Of a stretch of 64,000 bases of DNA, positions 1 to 10,395 are shown piece after piece; within the stretch, counting starts at the first letter, position 1, and every line of letters starts with the position of its first letter. The stretch is from Mytilus galloprovincialis (lineage: Eukaryota; Mollusca; Bivalvia; Mytilida; Mytilidae). The stretch covers positions 90,470,416 to 90,534,415 of the forward strand of contig NC_134840.1 of NCBI RefSeq assembly GCF_965363235.1, read 5' to 3'. Both the position numbers and the translations under genes were made by a program. The notes beneath the pieces are model-generated. The model had not been told where the DNA came from. It searched no databases and saw only the letters and a program-made list of their open reading frames with translations.

Positions 1-11
1 CTGACCTTTGA

Positions 12-151
12 TTTATAGGAAACTCACAATCCTAGTTAATCAAGATTGGAATCAGGTGCACCCGCACATGTGAGATTCGAACACACAACCTCAGTATTGA
101 CTGGCTAGTGATTACAGTAGTAACTACTTAGACCGCTCAGCCACTGAGGCC
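12..151 (-). mobile_element. tRNA-derived SINE head
   Basis: Read on the minus strand, this stretch has a Pol III type 2 promoter. The A-box-like TGGCTGAGCGG (complement of 133-143) matches TRGYNNARNNG, and the B-box-like GTTCGAATC lies at the complement of about 74-82. The A-to-B spacing fits a serine/leucine-type tRNA with a long variable arm. The 5' and 3' ends do not pair as an acceptor stem, so a working tRNA is unlikely. An unrelated tail follows on the low-coordinate side. I call it a tRNA-derived SINE copy; the exact SINE family is unknown to me. Confidence 0.6.
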
Positions 152-774
152 CCTAGAATCAACTAGAAAAATCAATTGAAAAGGACTTGACACATAAGAA
201 GATCAACACAAAACAAAAATTAATCAACTAATAGAAGGAGTTTGGAAATAAAATGTGATTCATTTTTAATTCAAAACAATAAAGGAATAATTCTGTTATT
301 AAAAAGGATGCAATTTGTGCTCATAGGAATACCCTCAGCCTGTTGATAAACTATATTAACCCAACTGCATATTAAAGGGGCACTAGCTTCAAGATATATA
401 AAAAGTCTAAAATAGGATTTTTTTTGTTCAATCATCAATGAAAGTGAAAGAGTGAAATAATAATTTGCTTTTAGCAGCAAGTATGGTTCAATTTTGACAA
501 ATAATCTAGGAAACATTGAAGATTAATTAATCTCTTGCAAGTGAATAATTCAACGTCATTGAAACTGTATATGTGTGAACTTCAATTTAACCCCTTAACT
601 AGAGATGGATAACGAAAGAATCTAGGTGATCAGTCATTTAAAGGAAAAGAATATCAACATTGAAAGTGAAACAAAGATATATCATTTGATTGACTGATTC
701 AATCGACAAAACATCATTCTTATACAGATAAAAATGATGATAAATCTAAAAACGATGATAAACATATGTTTTTT
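152..774. other. no gene seen, AT-rich
   Basis: AT-rich sequence with no convincing exon. Open frames are short, of low complexity and lack splice-site support. It ends where the ~145-bp tandem repeat begins. Confidence 0.5.
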
Positions 775-1525
775 ATGACCCTGCAGAGGGGGCATTAGGT
801 TTTACCCTTATCTGTCTGAATGTCCTTCCGTATGTACATTTCATAATTGGTTTCCTTTCTCTAACTTTAGTTTGCCTCAACCAAATGTTATGAAACTTAT
901 ACACCATGCTATTTACCACAAAATACAGATCAAGTTTGAATTCAGGTAGCGTCACTTTTACTTTTCTAGAGTTATGCCCCTTTACAAATGGAAAAATTGC
1001 TGAATTTTCACAATGCTTATTACCACAATATACAGATCAAGTTTGAATTTGGGTAGAGTCACATTCACCATTCTAGAGGTATGCCCCTTTACAAATGGAA
1101 CAATTGTTGAGTTTTTTTGTTTCCATTCTCTTTAACCAAATGTAATGAAACTTACACACAGTGCTTATTACCTCAAAACACAAATCAGTTTGAATTTTGA
1201 CGACCCACTTTTACTGTTCTAAAGTTATACCCCTTTAAAAATGGAAACATTGCTCAATTTTGAGTATCTGTTCTCTTAATTGAGTATGCCTCAAATAAAT
1301 GTTATAAAACTTATTTGCAATGTTTATTACCTCAAACAATAGAATTTTAGTGGCATCACTTTTACTGTTATGCCTCTTTACAAATTCAAAAATTACCAAT
1401 TTTTTTTGTTTTTGTTCTATTACTAAAGTTTGCCTCAAGCAAATGTTATGAAACTTATACACAATGCTTATTACAACAAGGCACAGATTAAATTCAACTT
1501 TAAGAAGTGTCACTTTTGTTGAGTT
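775..1525. repeat. degenerate tandem repeat, ~145-bp unit
   Basis: About five diverged copies share the order 'tttgcctcaaccaaatgtta', 'gaaacttatacacaatgctt', 'attaccacaaaacacagat', 'gtcacttttactgttctaga' and 'atgcccctttacaaatgga'. Copies of the 'aaatgttatgaaactt' block occur near 885, 1140, 1300 and 1445, and another copy near 1010 is internally deleted. The first unit is preceded by a 'ccctgcagagggggcatta' leader. I recall this family as common in bivalve genomes. Minus-strand open frames here only read through the repeat and are not genes. Confidence 0.75.
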
Positions 1526-2671
1526 ATGTCTCTATATAATTTCATATGCAGCGAAGGCATCATCTGTGTCCCATGACACATTCCCCATTTATTAATATAT
1601 AATATGAAATTCAATAGACCTAGAAAAATCAAATTGCACGAGTTCCCTTACTGGTAATCTATATATATTTATTTATGTTTATATACCTTTTTTGACCATC
1701 AGAGGTTTTCAGAGGTCAACTCGATAGTTAATAAGATGAGGTCTAGACTAGAATACACACAAATGAAGCTACAAATTATTGAGCCCATGCTCTGTAACTT
1801 GTTTATTTTAGACTGTTAATAATTTTGATAAATGTTTTACATTGTTGAAAATCAAATATAAGAAATTCCAATTTGAATCAATGAACATGAATGTGACAGC
1901 TAGTGCCCATTTAAATGTGACCAAAATTATTTTCCATATTTTGTTATATCTGAGCTGTTTGTAAAGCCAATTTCAAAATAGTTTGTACCTTTTAAACATT
2001 GAGCAATTTATTCTTGATAGTTTTGTAGTAGGAGAAATCAAAATAAATTGATACAGTTTTAAAAAGAAATTACTGAATATTAAATAATGAATCCAATAAA
2101 AACAAGATATTGCACATATGTAACTCAAAAAAGATATATCCACAGATAGATGTGTTTTCAAATAGAGATTAGGTATAAAGCATGCATAGTTCATATTCAA
2201 TGAAAGCGAAATACAACAATGTTTTATTTAAAAACACTCTGTCAAATATACACATGTGAAATAAGACATGTAATAGTTCAACATATACAAAATCCAGTCA
2301 TATTTATACCAGAATATTAAACAAAGAAATACAAGAACCCTCTTGAAAATGAAATATGATAATGATTATTATACATTTGTGCATTTCAAAAGATTCATGA
2401 CACATGGTGAAACTGTATTACTTCCCTTTAACCAGAAAAAAATAGTTTGAAAATATCTCAAATTAAGTTTAATTGCTTTATTATGCATGTCTGATAAGTC
2501 AGAACTTTTTTTACGCAGACTATATTTCACATTATAAAATAGGTATATGGGACCATAAAAGCTACAGTTTAGCATCTGATTTTTTATGTCAGCCAAACAA
2601 AATTGAGAATAATTTGAAAATATCAAAAATATAGATTTCATTATATATATGTTTTACATTTATATTTGCAG
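1526..2671. other. no gene seen; intron or flank of the 2672-3550 gene
   Basis: Very AT-rich, with no exon I can support. It presumably includes the intron that precedes the exon at 2672, since that exon starts at a good acceptor site. Confidence 0.5.
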
Positions 2672-2767
2672 GAAGTTTTAGAAACAATTCACCCATTATA
2701 TGTTCAACTGCTCAGATACATGATAGATTGGAAATCAAGCCAAGTTAGACATATAACAGAAGAATTT
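2672..2767 (+). CDS. penultimate coding exon of the unidentified membrane-protein gene
   Basis: 96 bp, phase 0 at both ends, between a polypyrimidine/cag acceptor and a consensus gtaagt donor. The other two frames contain stops. Confidence 0.65.
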
Positions 2768-3550
2768 GTAAGTAATGCCACTTCTTTAGATAAAAACACA
2801 GTGAAAGCAAGGGTGAAATGAAATCTTTTATCAACAGATTATGATAGACATTTGGAAAAATCATTTTTTTGTCTAAGATTACTTTTTACATTTCTTTCTC
2901 ATTTAAAATTTTGAGTAGCATTCCATATAAGAATCATTTAATTTAAAAAAAAAGATGTAAGACCACCATACAACACTGATTCATATTTTTATTATGCTAT
3001 TAAAAATGGCAAAATTGATGTTTATAATAATATAAATTCTCCTGACAGTATTTAGATATACTTATGTATATACCTATGTATATCTAAATACTGTCGGGAG
3101 ATTTAATTGACATATAATGTCCTATTTAGTGCATTCTTAACAATTCACATCTCCTGTGAACACACAACAACATTTATTTTGGATTTTTGGATTTTTTTTA
3201 CAAAATTTATAATCTTGGTTGTATTGGATGGAGATAATGCCAGAAACAAGTGGTACAATTTATCATTTATTTATATTAAATCACAGCAAATTTGAAATCT
3301 GACATAAAGTGAACCATAACAGTAACACCATTAGTTTATACAAGTTATGCATTCAATATAAATTAAAAATTATATTTGTTTTCAGAATGAAGAATCCTCA
3401 CTTAATTTTGGTTACATTCTGATGATGCTTTCTGCCTGTTTGACATTTTTTGTGTGTTTAACTGGTAAAAATAGATTCCATCACAGAAGGAGGATTGTTA
3501 GCCTTAAATCATTAGGGTCATCATTTTCAGCTTCGTTTATGAAAGCATAA
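2672..3550 (+). CDS. 3' end of an unidentified membrane-protein gene (last two coding exons)
   Basis: Two exons join in phase 0: 2672-2767 (32 codons) and 3386-3550 (54 codons plus TAA). Exon 1 follows a 'tatatttgcag' acceptor and ends at a 'gtaagt' donor; exon 2 follows 'ttgttttcag'. Only this frame is open through the first exon. The encoded tail begins EVLETIHPLY, is mostly polar, then has one hydrophobic span (FGYILMMLSACLTFFVCLT) followed by a basic cluster (HHRRR) and a serine-rich end. This suggests a single-pass protein with a short basic cytoplasmic tail, possibly in the ER or nuclear envelope; that location is inference. Upstream exons must lie left of the window or were not recognised. 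AATAAA follows 25 bases after the stop. I do not recognise the family. Confidence 0.65.
3039..3100. repeat. 62-nt foldback hairpin
   Basis: The arms ctcctgacagtatttagata (3039-3058) and tatctaaatactgtcgggag (3081-3100) are reverse complements with one mismatch, and the stem continues three bases further on each side. It lies in the intron between exons 2672-2767 and 3386-3550. It may be a short foldback element or simply an intronic hairpin. Confidence 0.7.
3386..3550 (+). CDS. terminal coding exon with transmembrane anchor
   Basis: 165 bp, phase 0 start after ttgttttcag, ending in TAA. It encodes the hydrophobic anchor and basic tail described in the joined entry. Confidence 0.65.
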   Translation, partial: NEESSLNFGYILMMLSACLTFFVCLTGKNRFHHRRRIVSLKSLGSSFSASFMKA

Positions 3551-3574
3551 TATATAGATATACATGTTTTATTA

Positions 3575-3580
3575 AATAAA
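3575..3580 (+). promoter_or_regulatory. polyadenylation signal AATAAA
   Basis: Canonical AATAAA 25 bases after the stop codon at 3548-3550, fitting the end of the gene at 2672-3550. Confidence 0.55.
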
Positions 3581-3922
3581 TTAATTTATAGTATTGTTAT
3601 TAAAAATATTAAAACTGAATTGTGTTCTAGTAGTAATAAAATTAGATTCCCAGACAAAGGTTGATTAGAGCTATTGTCATCACTGTGAAAATCTTACCTA
3701 CATGTATAAACAAATCATTTACAATTATATTCACTCAACCTAAATATGAATAGAACTAAGGGCTAAATAAGCTTAAAAGTCTTCTTACTAAATTCAGGGG
3801 AGATAAGACTTAGTATTTTAAAAGAAGGAGATGTGGTATGATTGCAATGAGAAAACTATGCACCAAAGTTTAAATGAAGTGGATGTTAGCAATTATAGGC
3901 AGCTATACAGCCTTCAACAATA

Positions 3923-4598
3923 TTACATCCCAGCTCCTTTGTTCTAACAGGGGTGATCTGAGCCGGATCACCCCAATCAGATCACCCCAGTTTAAATTTC
4001 TTTGTTATGCATGCTTTCCTTTGTTCTGTAACATTTTGGCGGGAATGTCAAATCCAGTATAAAACTTATAATTAATTATACGGAGTAGACTATCTATCAA
4101 AATTCATGTAGAAAAAATCCAGTGTACATGCTGGGATTCGAACTCGAGACCTTTAGCATATCAAGCCACGACACATACCACTTCACCAGGACGACTGGAT
4201 ACGAACTATCAGAAATTTAACATACTTAAAGGAAGCAAGATATTTTTATAACTGGGGCGAGTTGGCAGACCTTTATTCAGTGGGGTTTTAACCCTTTTCG
4301 TTAAATAAATGAGTTGTCAGACTGATTGTCCAATTTGATTTTACACTTTTTTTAAAGTTGTGCGAGTCGATTACAAGAGTGGGGCGATTTTTTCATAAAG
4401 TGGCGATATAGTGTGGGCCGATTGGCCACCGGGGCGAGTTGACATTGTTTGATATCTACTCATCGTGTTAGGGGGTCATAAAGGGTATACATCATATAGT
4501 AATATATTAAGTATATTATAATGGTTGTGTGGCGTTCTAAACTAGATTTTATGAATTGTAAATGGTTTTTCGTCTAATCTAAAACAGCTGGGATGTAA
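3923..4598. mobile_element. non-autonomous DNA element with 13-bp TIRs
   Basis: Terminal inverted repeats TTACATCCCAGCT (3923-3935) and AGCTGGGATGTAA (4586-4598) match perfectly. Both ends are flanked by AATA, a possible 4-bp target duplication, though AT-rich matches are cheap. The interior has no coding capacity. It contains 'ggtgatctgagccggatcacc', several 'ggggcgagttg' boxes and a tRNA-like segment. The superfamily is not assigned. Confidence 0.5.
4120..4203 (-). mobile_element. tRNA-like (SINE) segment inside the 3923-4598 element
   Basis: On the minus strand, A-box-like TGGTGAAGTGG (complement of 4178-4188) fits TRGYNNARNNG and B-box-like GTTCGAATCC (complement of 4133-4143) follows at tRNA spacing. 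No acceptor-stem pairing is visible. It may be a SINE inserted into the DNA element, or an element that captured a tRNA-like sequence. Confidence 0.5.
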
Positions 4599-4599
4599 A

Positions 4600-4705
4600 A
4601 TAGTTATCCCATTCGGACTTGGTGTGTCAGTGTAAGATCACCCTCTGGCCTCCGGCCATCGGGTTGATCTTTCACTGACACACCGCGTCCTTATGGGATA
4701 ACTAT
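4600..4705. repeat. 106-nt foldback hairpin
   Basis: ATAGTTATCCCAT... at 4600 pairs with ...ATGGGATAACTAT ending at 4705. The pairing continues inward through 'ggtgtgtcagtg' / 'cactgacacacc' and 'gatcaccc' / 'gggttgatc', and the loop itself contains ggcctccggcc. Few mismatches are visible. I recall this hairpin as a repeat family in mussels. Confidence 0.7.
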
Positions 4706-4744
4706 TAAAGAAAAACCTATACAGTGTGATGGGATTGCTTCCCT

Positions 4745-4855
4745 TAGAACAAGTTAGATACTTAGTCAGCTGTAAGCGTTTGAGCTAAGAAAGTCGGTTA
4801 ACACACTGCCTTGTAACACAGAGGGTTCGAGTCCTGGTGGAGACAAAGATGATCT
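4745..4855 (+). mobile_element. tRNA-like SINE fragment
   Basis: A perfect B-box, GGTTCGAGTCC, lies near 4823. A weak A-box-like 'tgagctaagaaag' sits about 45 bases upstream. There is no stable cloverleaf by eye, so it is read as a SINE head rather than a tRNA gene. Confidence 0.4.
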
Positions 4856-5569
4856 TGTATGTCAAATCATGCTCTCCAGTTAAAACTGTATAGTAGGCTT
4901 CAGCCATGAAAAATATAAACAATCATTAGGATGCCCATTTAATTTAATTTATACTGCAGCTAGAACACATCTGAAGAATTTTCTTTGTTAATATTTTCGT
5001 AAACATGACTGGACCAATTTTAAGTTTCAGAAGAAAAGCAATAGGTAAATGCCAGAAAAATATCAAATGTTTTGTATTTTGCATGAAACTGTTGAAGGCT
5101 TGGTAAACCTCTCTCGTCACCTGTTTCTAAAGTTAATACAAAATTGTTAAAATTTTTGCGACATTGAACTTATACAGTATATCTATTTTCAACAGCATGT
5201 CAGCAGTTACTGAACATATACCTAAGATACAAAAATATTTCAGAAGATATGATGATTGCCAATGAGACAATGATCAAACAGAGATAAAATACCCCAAATG
5301 TAAGGTTGATATTTATTTAAATATCCGAATAAAAAGGTCTGATGCATTTCTATTGAAAGCTTGGTAACCCCCCTTCCTTGACTGTTGCACACACTAATCA
5401 AAATTGTAAAGCAAACACCACTCAATAAATCAACAAATGATTGTAACTGGTCAGCATATTCAGAAAATACCACTCAAAAATCAATACTTTTTCTCATAAA
5501 AAAGTGCTTGAGTAGATAATTCAAACAAATAAGTAGTGTTGTATAAAGGTGGATGGTTCACAGGTTAAA
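4856..5569. other. no gene seen; fragment of a dispersed repeat
   Basis: No exon is supported. 'gattgccaatgagacaatga' (near 5253-5272) is a piece of a dispersed repeat whose relatives also appear near 3840, 53655 (minus) and 63222. Confidence 0.5.
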
Positions 5570-6990
5570 ATTTTAGCTGACCTGACCCTGCATGAAGTGA
5601 CAGTATAATGTTTTACCATCACTTGGCATCCTTTGTCACAAGTTGTGTTTACTTTTTATATCATTTCTGGAACTCCTGAGTTTAATTTAATCTAACTTTG
5701 CCACAATCATCAATGGGGTATCTTAGTTTAAAAAATGTGTCCAATTTGCCAAATTGCCACCTGCTAAAAGACATTACTGACATGGATGAAAATAGAACAT
5801 AGGGTAAAATGTATTTTTAGCTCACCTGACCTAAAAACTCTGTCGTCCGTCATCGATATCTGTTAACTTTTACAAAAATCTATTAAACTACTGGGCTAAA
5901 TTTAACTAAACTTGGCAACAAGCATCACTAGGGTATCTGACAAGAGTAGACATGTTCATCAACACAAGATCTTAAATTAAATTTTCAGATGAATTGGACA
6001 ACCCATTGTTGGGTTGCTGCCCCTGAATTGGTAATTTTAAAGAAATTTTACAGCTTTTTGTTATTAGCTTGCATATTATTATAGATAGAGATAAACTTTA
6101 AACAGCAATAATGTTCAGCAAAGTAAGCTCTACAAATAAGTCAACATGACCAAAATTGTCAGTTGACTCCTTAAGGAGTAATGGCCCTATATAGTCCATT
6201 TTTATAAATTTTTCATAAATTTATGTAATCTTTTACAAAAATCTTCTTCTCTGAAACTACTTAGACAAATCTAAACAAGCTTGGCAATAATCATCATATG
6301 GCATTTTAAAAATTGTGTCTGATGACCCTGCCTTCCAACCAACATGACCAACATGCCTAAAAATGGAACATAGGGGTAAAATGCAGTTTTTTTGTTTATA
6401 TCTCTGATACTAAAGTATTATGAGCAAATCTGACAGGTGGCAAAAATGTTCTTATTATTCATCTACCCTGAATTTTTCAGACTTATCCCAATATCCCTTT
6501 GTTGGGTTGCTGCTTCTGAGTTGGTAATTTTACAGAAATTTGCCAATTTTTTTATTATTATCTTAGATCTATTAATTATGATTTTAACCTTATTTTACAT
6601 GATTTCCAAAGCATAAGTATGTACAGGTGAGCAACACCGGCTCTTGAGAGCCTTTAGGTAGCTTATTATTGTGAAAATAGCTATAGAAAAACTCCAAAAG
6701 GGGCAAACATGTTCATAATGATGAGAACTACCTTCAGCCTATTGACATCAAAACTGTCAGACAACTCCTTATATGAGTTATTGACCTAAAACAAGGTATC
6801 TACCAACTTATGCTTAAATTTTTCACTTATTATCAAAAATAAGTAACAAGACAAAATCTTCAAGTAAATCAAACAAGACTGAAGTTTGACTTATTATCAT
6901 GAATAATTTAAAAGATTTATAGGATCTTTAAATGGCAAAAATGATCAGATAGACAAGACCTACAAATACGTTATTTGAACTATGTGAAAA
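5570..6990. repeat. degenerate two-copy dispersed repeat, ~450-bp units
   Basis: Two or more diverged copies share ordered blocks: 'acttttacaaaaatct', 'gaaactact..gacaaat', 'cttggcaa..atcatca', 'ggaacataggggtaaaatgc', 'gttgggttgctgcccctgaa' and 'ttggtaattttaaagaaat'. The blocks near 5860-6060 recur near 6230-6540. The 'tagctcacctgacc' start at 5818 fits a family I recall as widespread in bivalves. No coding potential. Confidence 0.7.
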
Positions 6991-7199
6991 CCAATATGCC
7001 TTTTTTTACTCTGAATAGTCGCGAATATAATTGATATAAGATTGATTGCCTTTGGTAGTGATTTTTTTGGGGGAGGGATGAAAGAAGATAAGGAGAAATT
7101 GTAAACCGAAAAAAAAATACCAGCTATACTAGATCAATATAAGAGAGATGTCATGAACTCTATCACCTAGTCCACAACGTTGGAATTGTCCTTTGCTGG

Positions 7200-8673
7200 C
7201 AAGTTGAAGATTTACAGAGGTGGGCGATTCAGAAGTTCATCATAAATAAAACTCAAATTGGTTTTTCTAAGAAAGCTCGCACTTCGGATCATATTTTTGT
7301 ACTAAAATGTCTCATAGAAAAATATGTTAAAAGAGGCAAAGGTAAATTATATGTATGTTTTGTAGATTTTTGCAAGGCCTTTGACAAGGTTATTCATATT
7401 GGTATATTATACAAATTATTACAAAATACAAATAATGGTATTTTTTATAACATACTGAAATCTATGTATAGTAGTGACAAAGTGTGTGTTAAAGTAGTTC
7501 TAAGACAAAATAACTGATTTTTTTTTAGATATAATGTTGGTGTACGACAAGGTGATGTTTTGAGTCCCACATTGTTTAAACTGTTTATTAATAATTTGCC
7601 AGATATATTATCAAAAAATTATGATGATGTCAATTTAAATAATGAAAAGATACCATGTCTACTTTATGCTGATGATCTTGTATTAATATCTGACTCAAAA
7701 GAAGGGCTTCAGAACAGACTTGATACTTTGAGCACATTCTGCAAAGATTGGTGTATGGAAATAAATGTGAAGAAAACCAAGATTATTATATTCAATAGGA
7801 GTTGTAGACTCCTTAATGAAGATTTCAATGTAGGAAATAATTCTATTGAATGTGTTAAACAATACAAATATCTTGGCATAGTCATTCATAATACTGGAAA
7901 CTTTGATGAAGCCAGGAAACAATTATTCCAAAAAAGGTCAAAAGGCCAGTTTTAAACTTTATAAAGATTTGAAATCATCAAATCCTTCTATTAAAACTCT
8001 TTTGCATTTATTTGATCACTGTCTAAAGCCAATTGTAACTTATGGTTGTGAAAATTGGGGTGTCATTAACATTACTCCTAAAAGGAAAAAATTATCCCTT
8101 TATAACATATTTAAAGATTGGGAGTTTGAGAAGCTAAATTTAAAATTTTGTAAGTATATTGGTGTTACAAAGATGTGCACAAATGTAGCAGTCCTGTCTG
8201 AATTGGGTAGATATTTTTTTTTTATATAAATTTGCTAACATATATGTTTATGTATTGGCATAGACTGGAGAATTCTCCATCTGATTTATTGAAAAGTGCT
8301 TATGCTGAGTTAAAAATGATTGAGAGTAAAGCTCAAACTAGCTCCAATAATTCATGGCTCTCTAATATCATTTTCTACAGTGAAAAATTGGGTATATACC
8401 TAAATATATGTAAAAATTTAGGCAAAAATAAATTAAAAAAATTACTGAAAAAACAGCTCAAATTAAATTTTCAAAATGATTGGGAGAAAATGCGAGATTT
8501 TTATTTACAGAATCAAGGCAAATTGGACACTTATTTTTCATTCAAAAGATCATTTGACTTCAAAATTATTTAGATTTAAAGCACCCACAAAAAAAATTGT
8601 TAACAAAATACAGACTCAGCAATCACTGTTTAAGAATAGAAACTGTCAGACATGAAAGAATTACCAATGTATG
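7200..8673 (+). pseudogene. non-LTR retrotransposon (LINE) reverse transcriptase, broken
   Basis: Conceptual translation gives RT motifs in order: a 'TQIGFSKKARTSDHIF' box (near 7250), 'CFVDFCKAFDKV' (near 7360), 'GVRQGDVLSPTLF' (near 7545), the catalytic 'YADD' (near 7666) and 'KYLGIVIH' (near 7870), followed by the C-terminal region with 'LFDHCLKPIVTYGCENWG' (near 8010). Stops and frameshifts interrupt it (for example near 7515, 7930 and 8228), so it is dead. The 5' end is truncated: no endonuclease domain is visible. The reading continues after the hAT-like insertion at 8674-9941. It resembles the Jockey/I side of LINEs, but I do not assign the clade. Confidence 0.85.
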
Positions 8674-9941
8674 CAGGGCCGTAACTAGCCTCTTTTAATA
8701 GTGAGGCAATATATTTTCGCCGAGCGGAGCGAGTCGAAAAATTTTGGGCGAGGGGTCTGGGGGCCACTCAAGGCCCCCAGTAGCTCTGAGAAAAATAACG
8801 CAAAATCGTGCATTCTGAGCGTTTCCCAGACTTTTTCTTGCATTGAAACGGCTTAATTAGTTTTTAGATATTTTTTTCGACAATCAGGTCCCAAAGCAAA
8901 AACAAATATTAATAGTAATTTTAGAACTTCCATTTGTTGTAATTTAAGACTTTTAGGTATTAGAGACAACATTAAAAGACTAATATGTAGGATAAAGCGA
9001 AAATTGTAATTCTCATAATTATTAATACCGTATCTGTCTGTCTGTTCTTGTCTTGTATTGTGATTAGACATTGGTGATTTTTTCCTATGACTAGATTTGA
9101 ATATAGTGACATTGCAGTATTATACTTTAAGTACTAGTACTGCTTAAGTCCACACTAGGGACCATCTTCACCTTGTTTTACGATCTTTTACGGTATTCAT
9201 GATTCTTTAAAAGTATTGTTGAAGACCATCCGGCAACTATCAAGATGAAGAGCAGGAACACAAACTTTGACCATTGATCATTTGTATTTTTTCTATGCAT
9301 TGACTGTATGTGCGGTTATGTCCCCATACTCCTTTATTATCTGTTAAAGGGTCTCATCACGACTTAATGCAAGTTTAAACTTTCAATGTAAAAGGTCATA
9401 TATGGCAATACCTTGTTTTTTTCTTCAAATTATTTGATACCGGGAAATATGTGACCTTACTTTAATTCAAACCATGTCAGCTATCTAGTTTTTTTTTACA
9501 ATAAAACAAACTGTTTTGTATTCTTTGATATCAATTTCAATTATTCATGCAGAAAGGACATTTTTTTTGTGTTCAAAATATATTTATCTAACAATTCTGG
9601 ACATCGTTGGACATGTAACATTGCAAAACCACGTTTACAAATGAATATCATCGCTCAGACTATAGTCATAAAGGAGGAAAATAAATGAACAAAAGACAAA
9701 CTCGGAACACAGAAGTACAAACAATAGACCATCAACTCTGAAAACTAAAAGGAAAATAGAAACATGGATAACGAAAAAAACAGCCAGGGGATACACCAGG
9801 GAGTGAAGAGAATTTGCTTCTTGCAAGACACTTTCCGTGAAAACAATTTGAGTATGAAAACAACCTTTTGTTTCATTTTTTTTTTTTAAATTTTTTACAT
9901 GAGGCATTTGCCTCATTTGCCTCAATGTAGTTACGGCCCTG
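8674..9941. mobile_element. hAT-like non-autonomous DNA transposon inserted in the LINE
   Basis: Terminal inverted repeats CAGGGCCGTAACTA (from 8674) and TAGTTACGGCCCTG (to 9941) are flanked by the 5-bp direct repeat GTATG (8669-8673 and 9942-9946). Removing the element plus one GTATG restores the LINE reading frame across the junction, which proves both boundaries. Subterminal 'tgaggcaa' and 'ttgcctca' motifs occur near both ends, and 'gccgagcggagcgag' with a 'ggggtctgggggcc' block sits near the left end. No transposase is visible. A CAGGG terminus with a 5-bp TSD suggests a hAT5-like group; that assignment is inference. Confidence 0.85.
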
Positions 9942-10395
9942 GTATGTGGTAAATATGAAACATTACCTCGACATGAGAGGATATGTTTATATTGTAATTC
10001 AAATTGAATTGAAAATGAAATGCACTTTATTCTGGAATGCCCTCTTTACAATAACCTCAGAAGAGATGTGACTGATTATATCAAAAAATACCCCAGTTTA
10101 GATAATTCAAACAGAAAAGATCTTTTTTCATGGATCATGGTAAATGAAGATAGCAGCTTTTTATCTATTATATATGCATACCTCGATAAAGGCCTGCACT
10201 TTAGAAAATCAGAAAATTTGTTAACATAAATACTCTAAAAGATATCAAAATTATCTCCCCTTGACCACTGATTCTTTCCTCGTGCATTTGAATTATTATT
10301 TTATGTTTCTTTAATCACTCTGTAATGTTTATGTCATGTTGTAATTAATGTTATGCTCTTAATGGGCCCTTAAATTTGGAAAATAAAAAAAAATA
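9942..10395 (+). pseudogene. 3' end of the same LINE, after the insertion
   Basis: Continues the LINE reading: 'RHERICLYCNS' (near 9980), one in-frame stop near 10006, then the C-terminal zinc-knuckle-like 'MHFILECPLYNNLR' (10020 on), ending at the stop near 10229. The 3' untranslated tail ends in an A-rich 'aaataaaaaaaaataaa' near 10380-10395, as expected of a LINE 3' end. No flanking target duplication was identified. Confidence 0.75.

Noticed and set aside
57..151. A genuine tRNA-Ser/Leu gene on the minus strand.
   Set aside because: A and B boxes are present, but the acceptor stem does not pair and there is no clear anticodon loop; a SINE head fits better.
9635..9925. 96-codon minus-strand frame inside the hAT-like element as a transposase remnant.
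   Set aside because: Hydrophobic low-complexity reading with none of the hAT transposase signatures; the element is non-autonomous.
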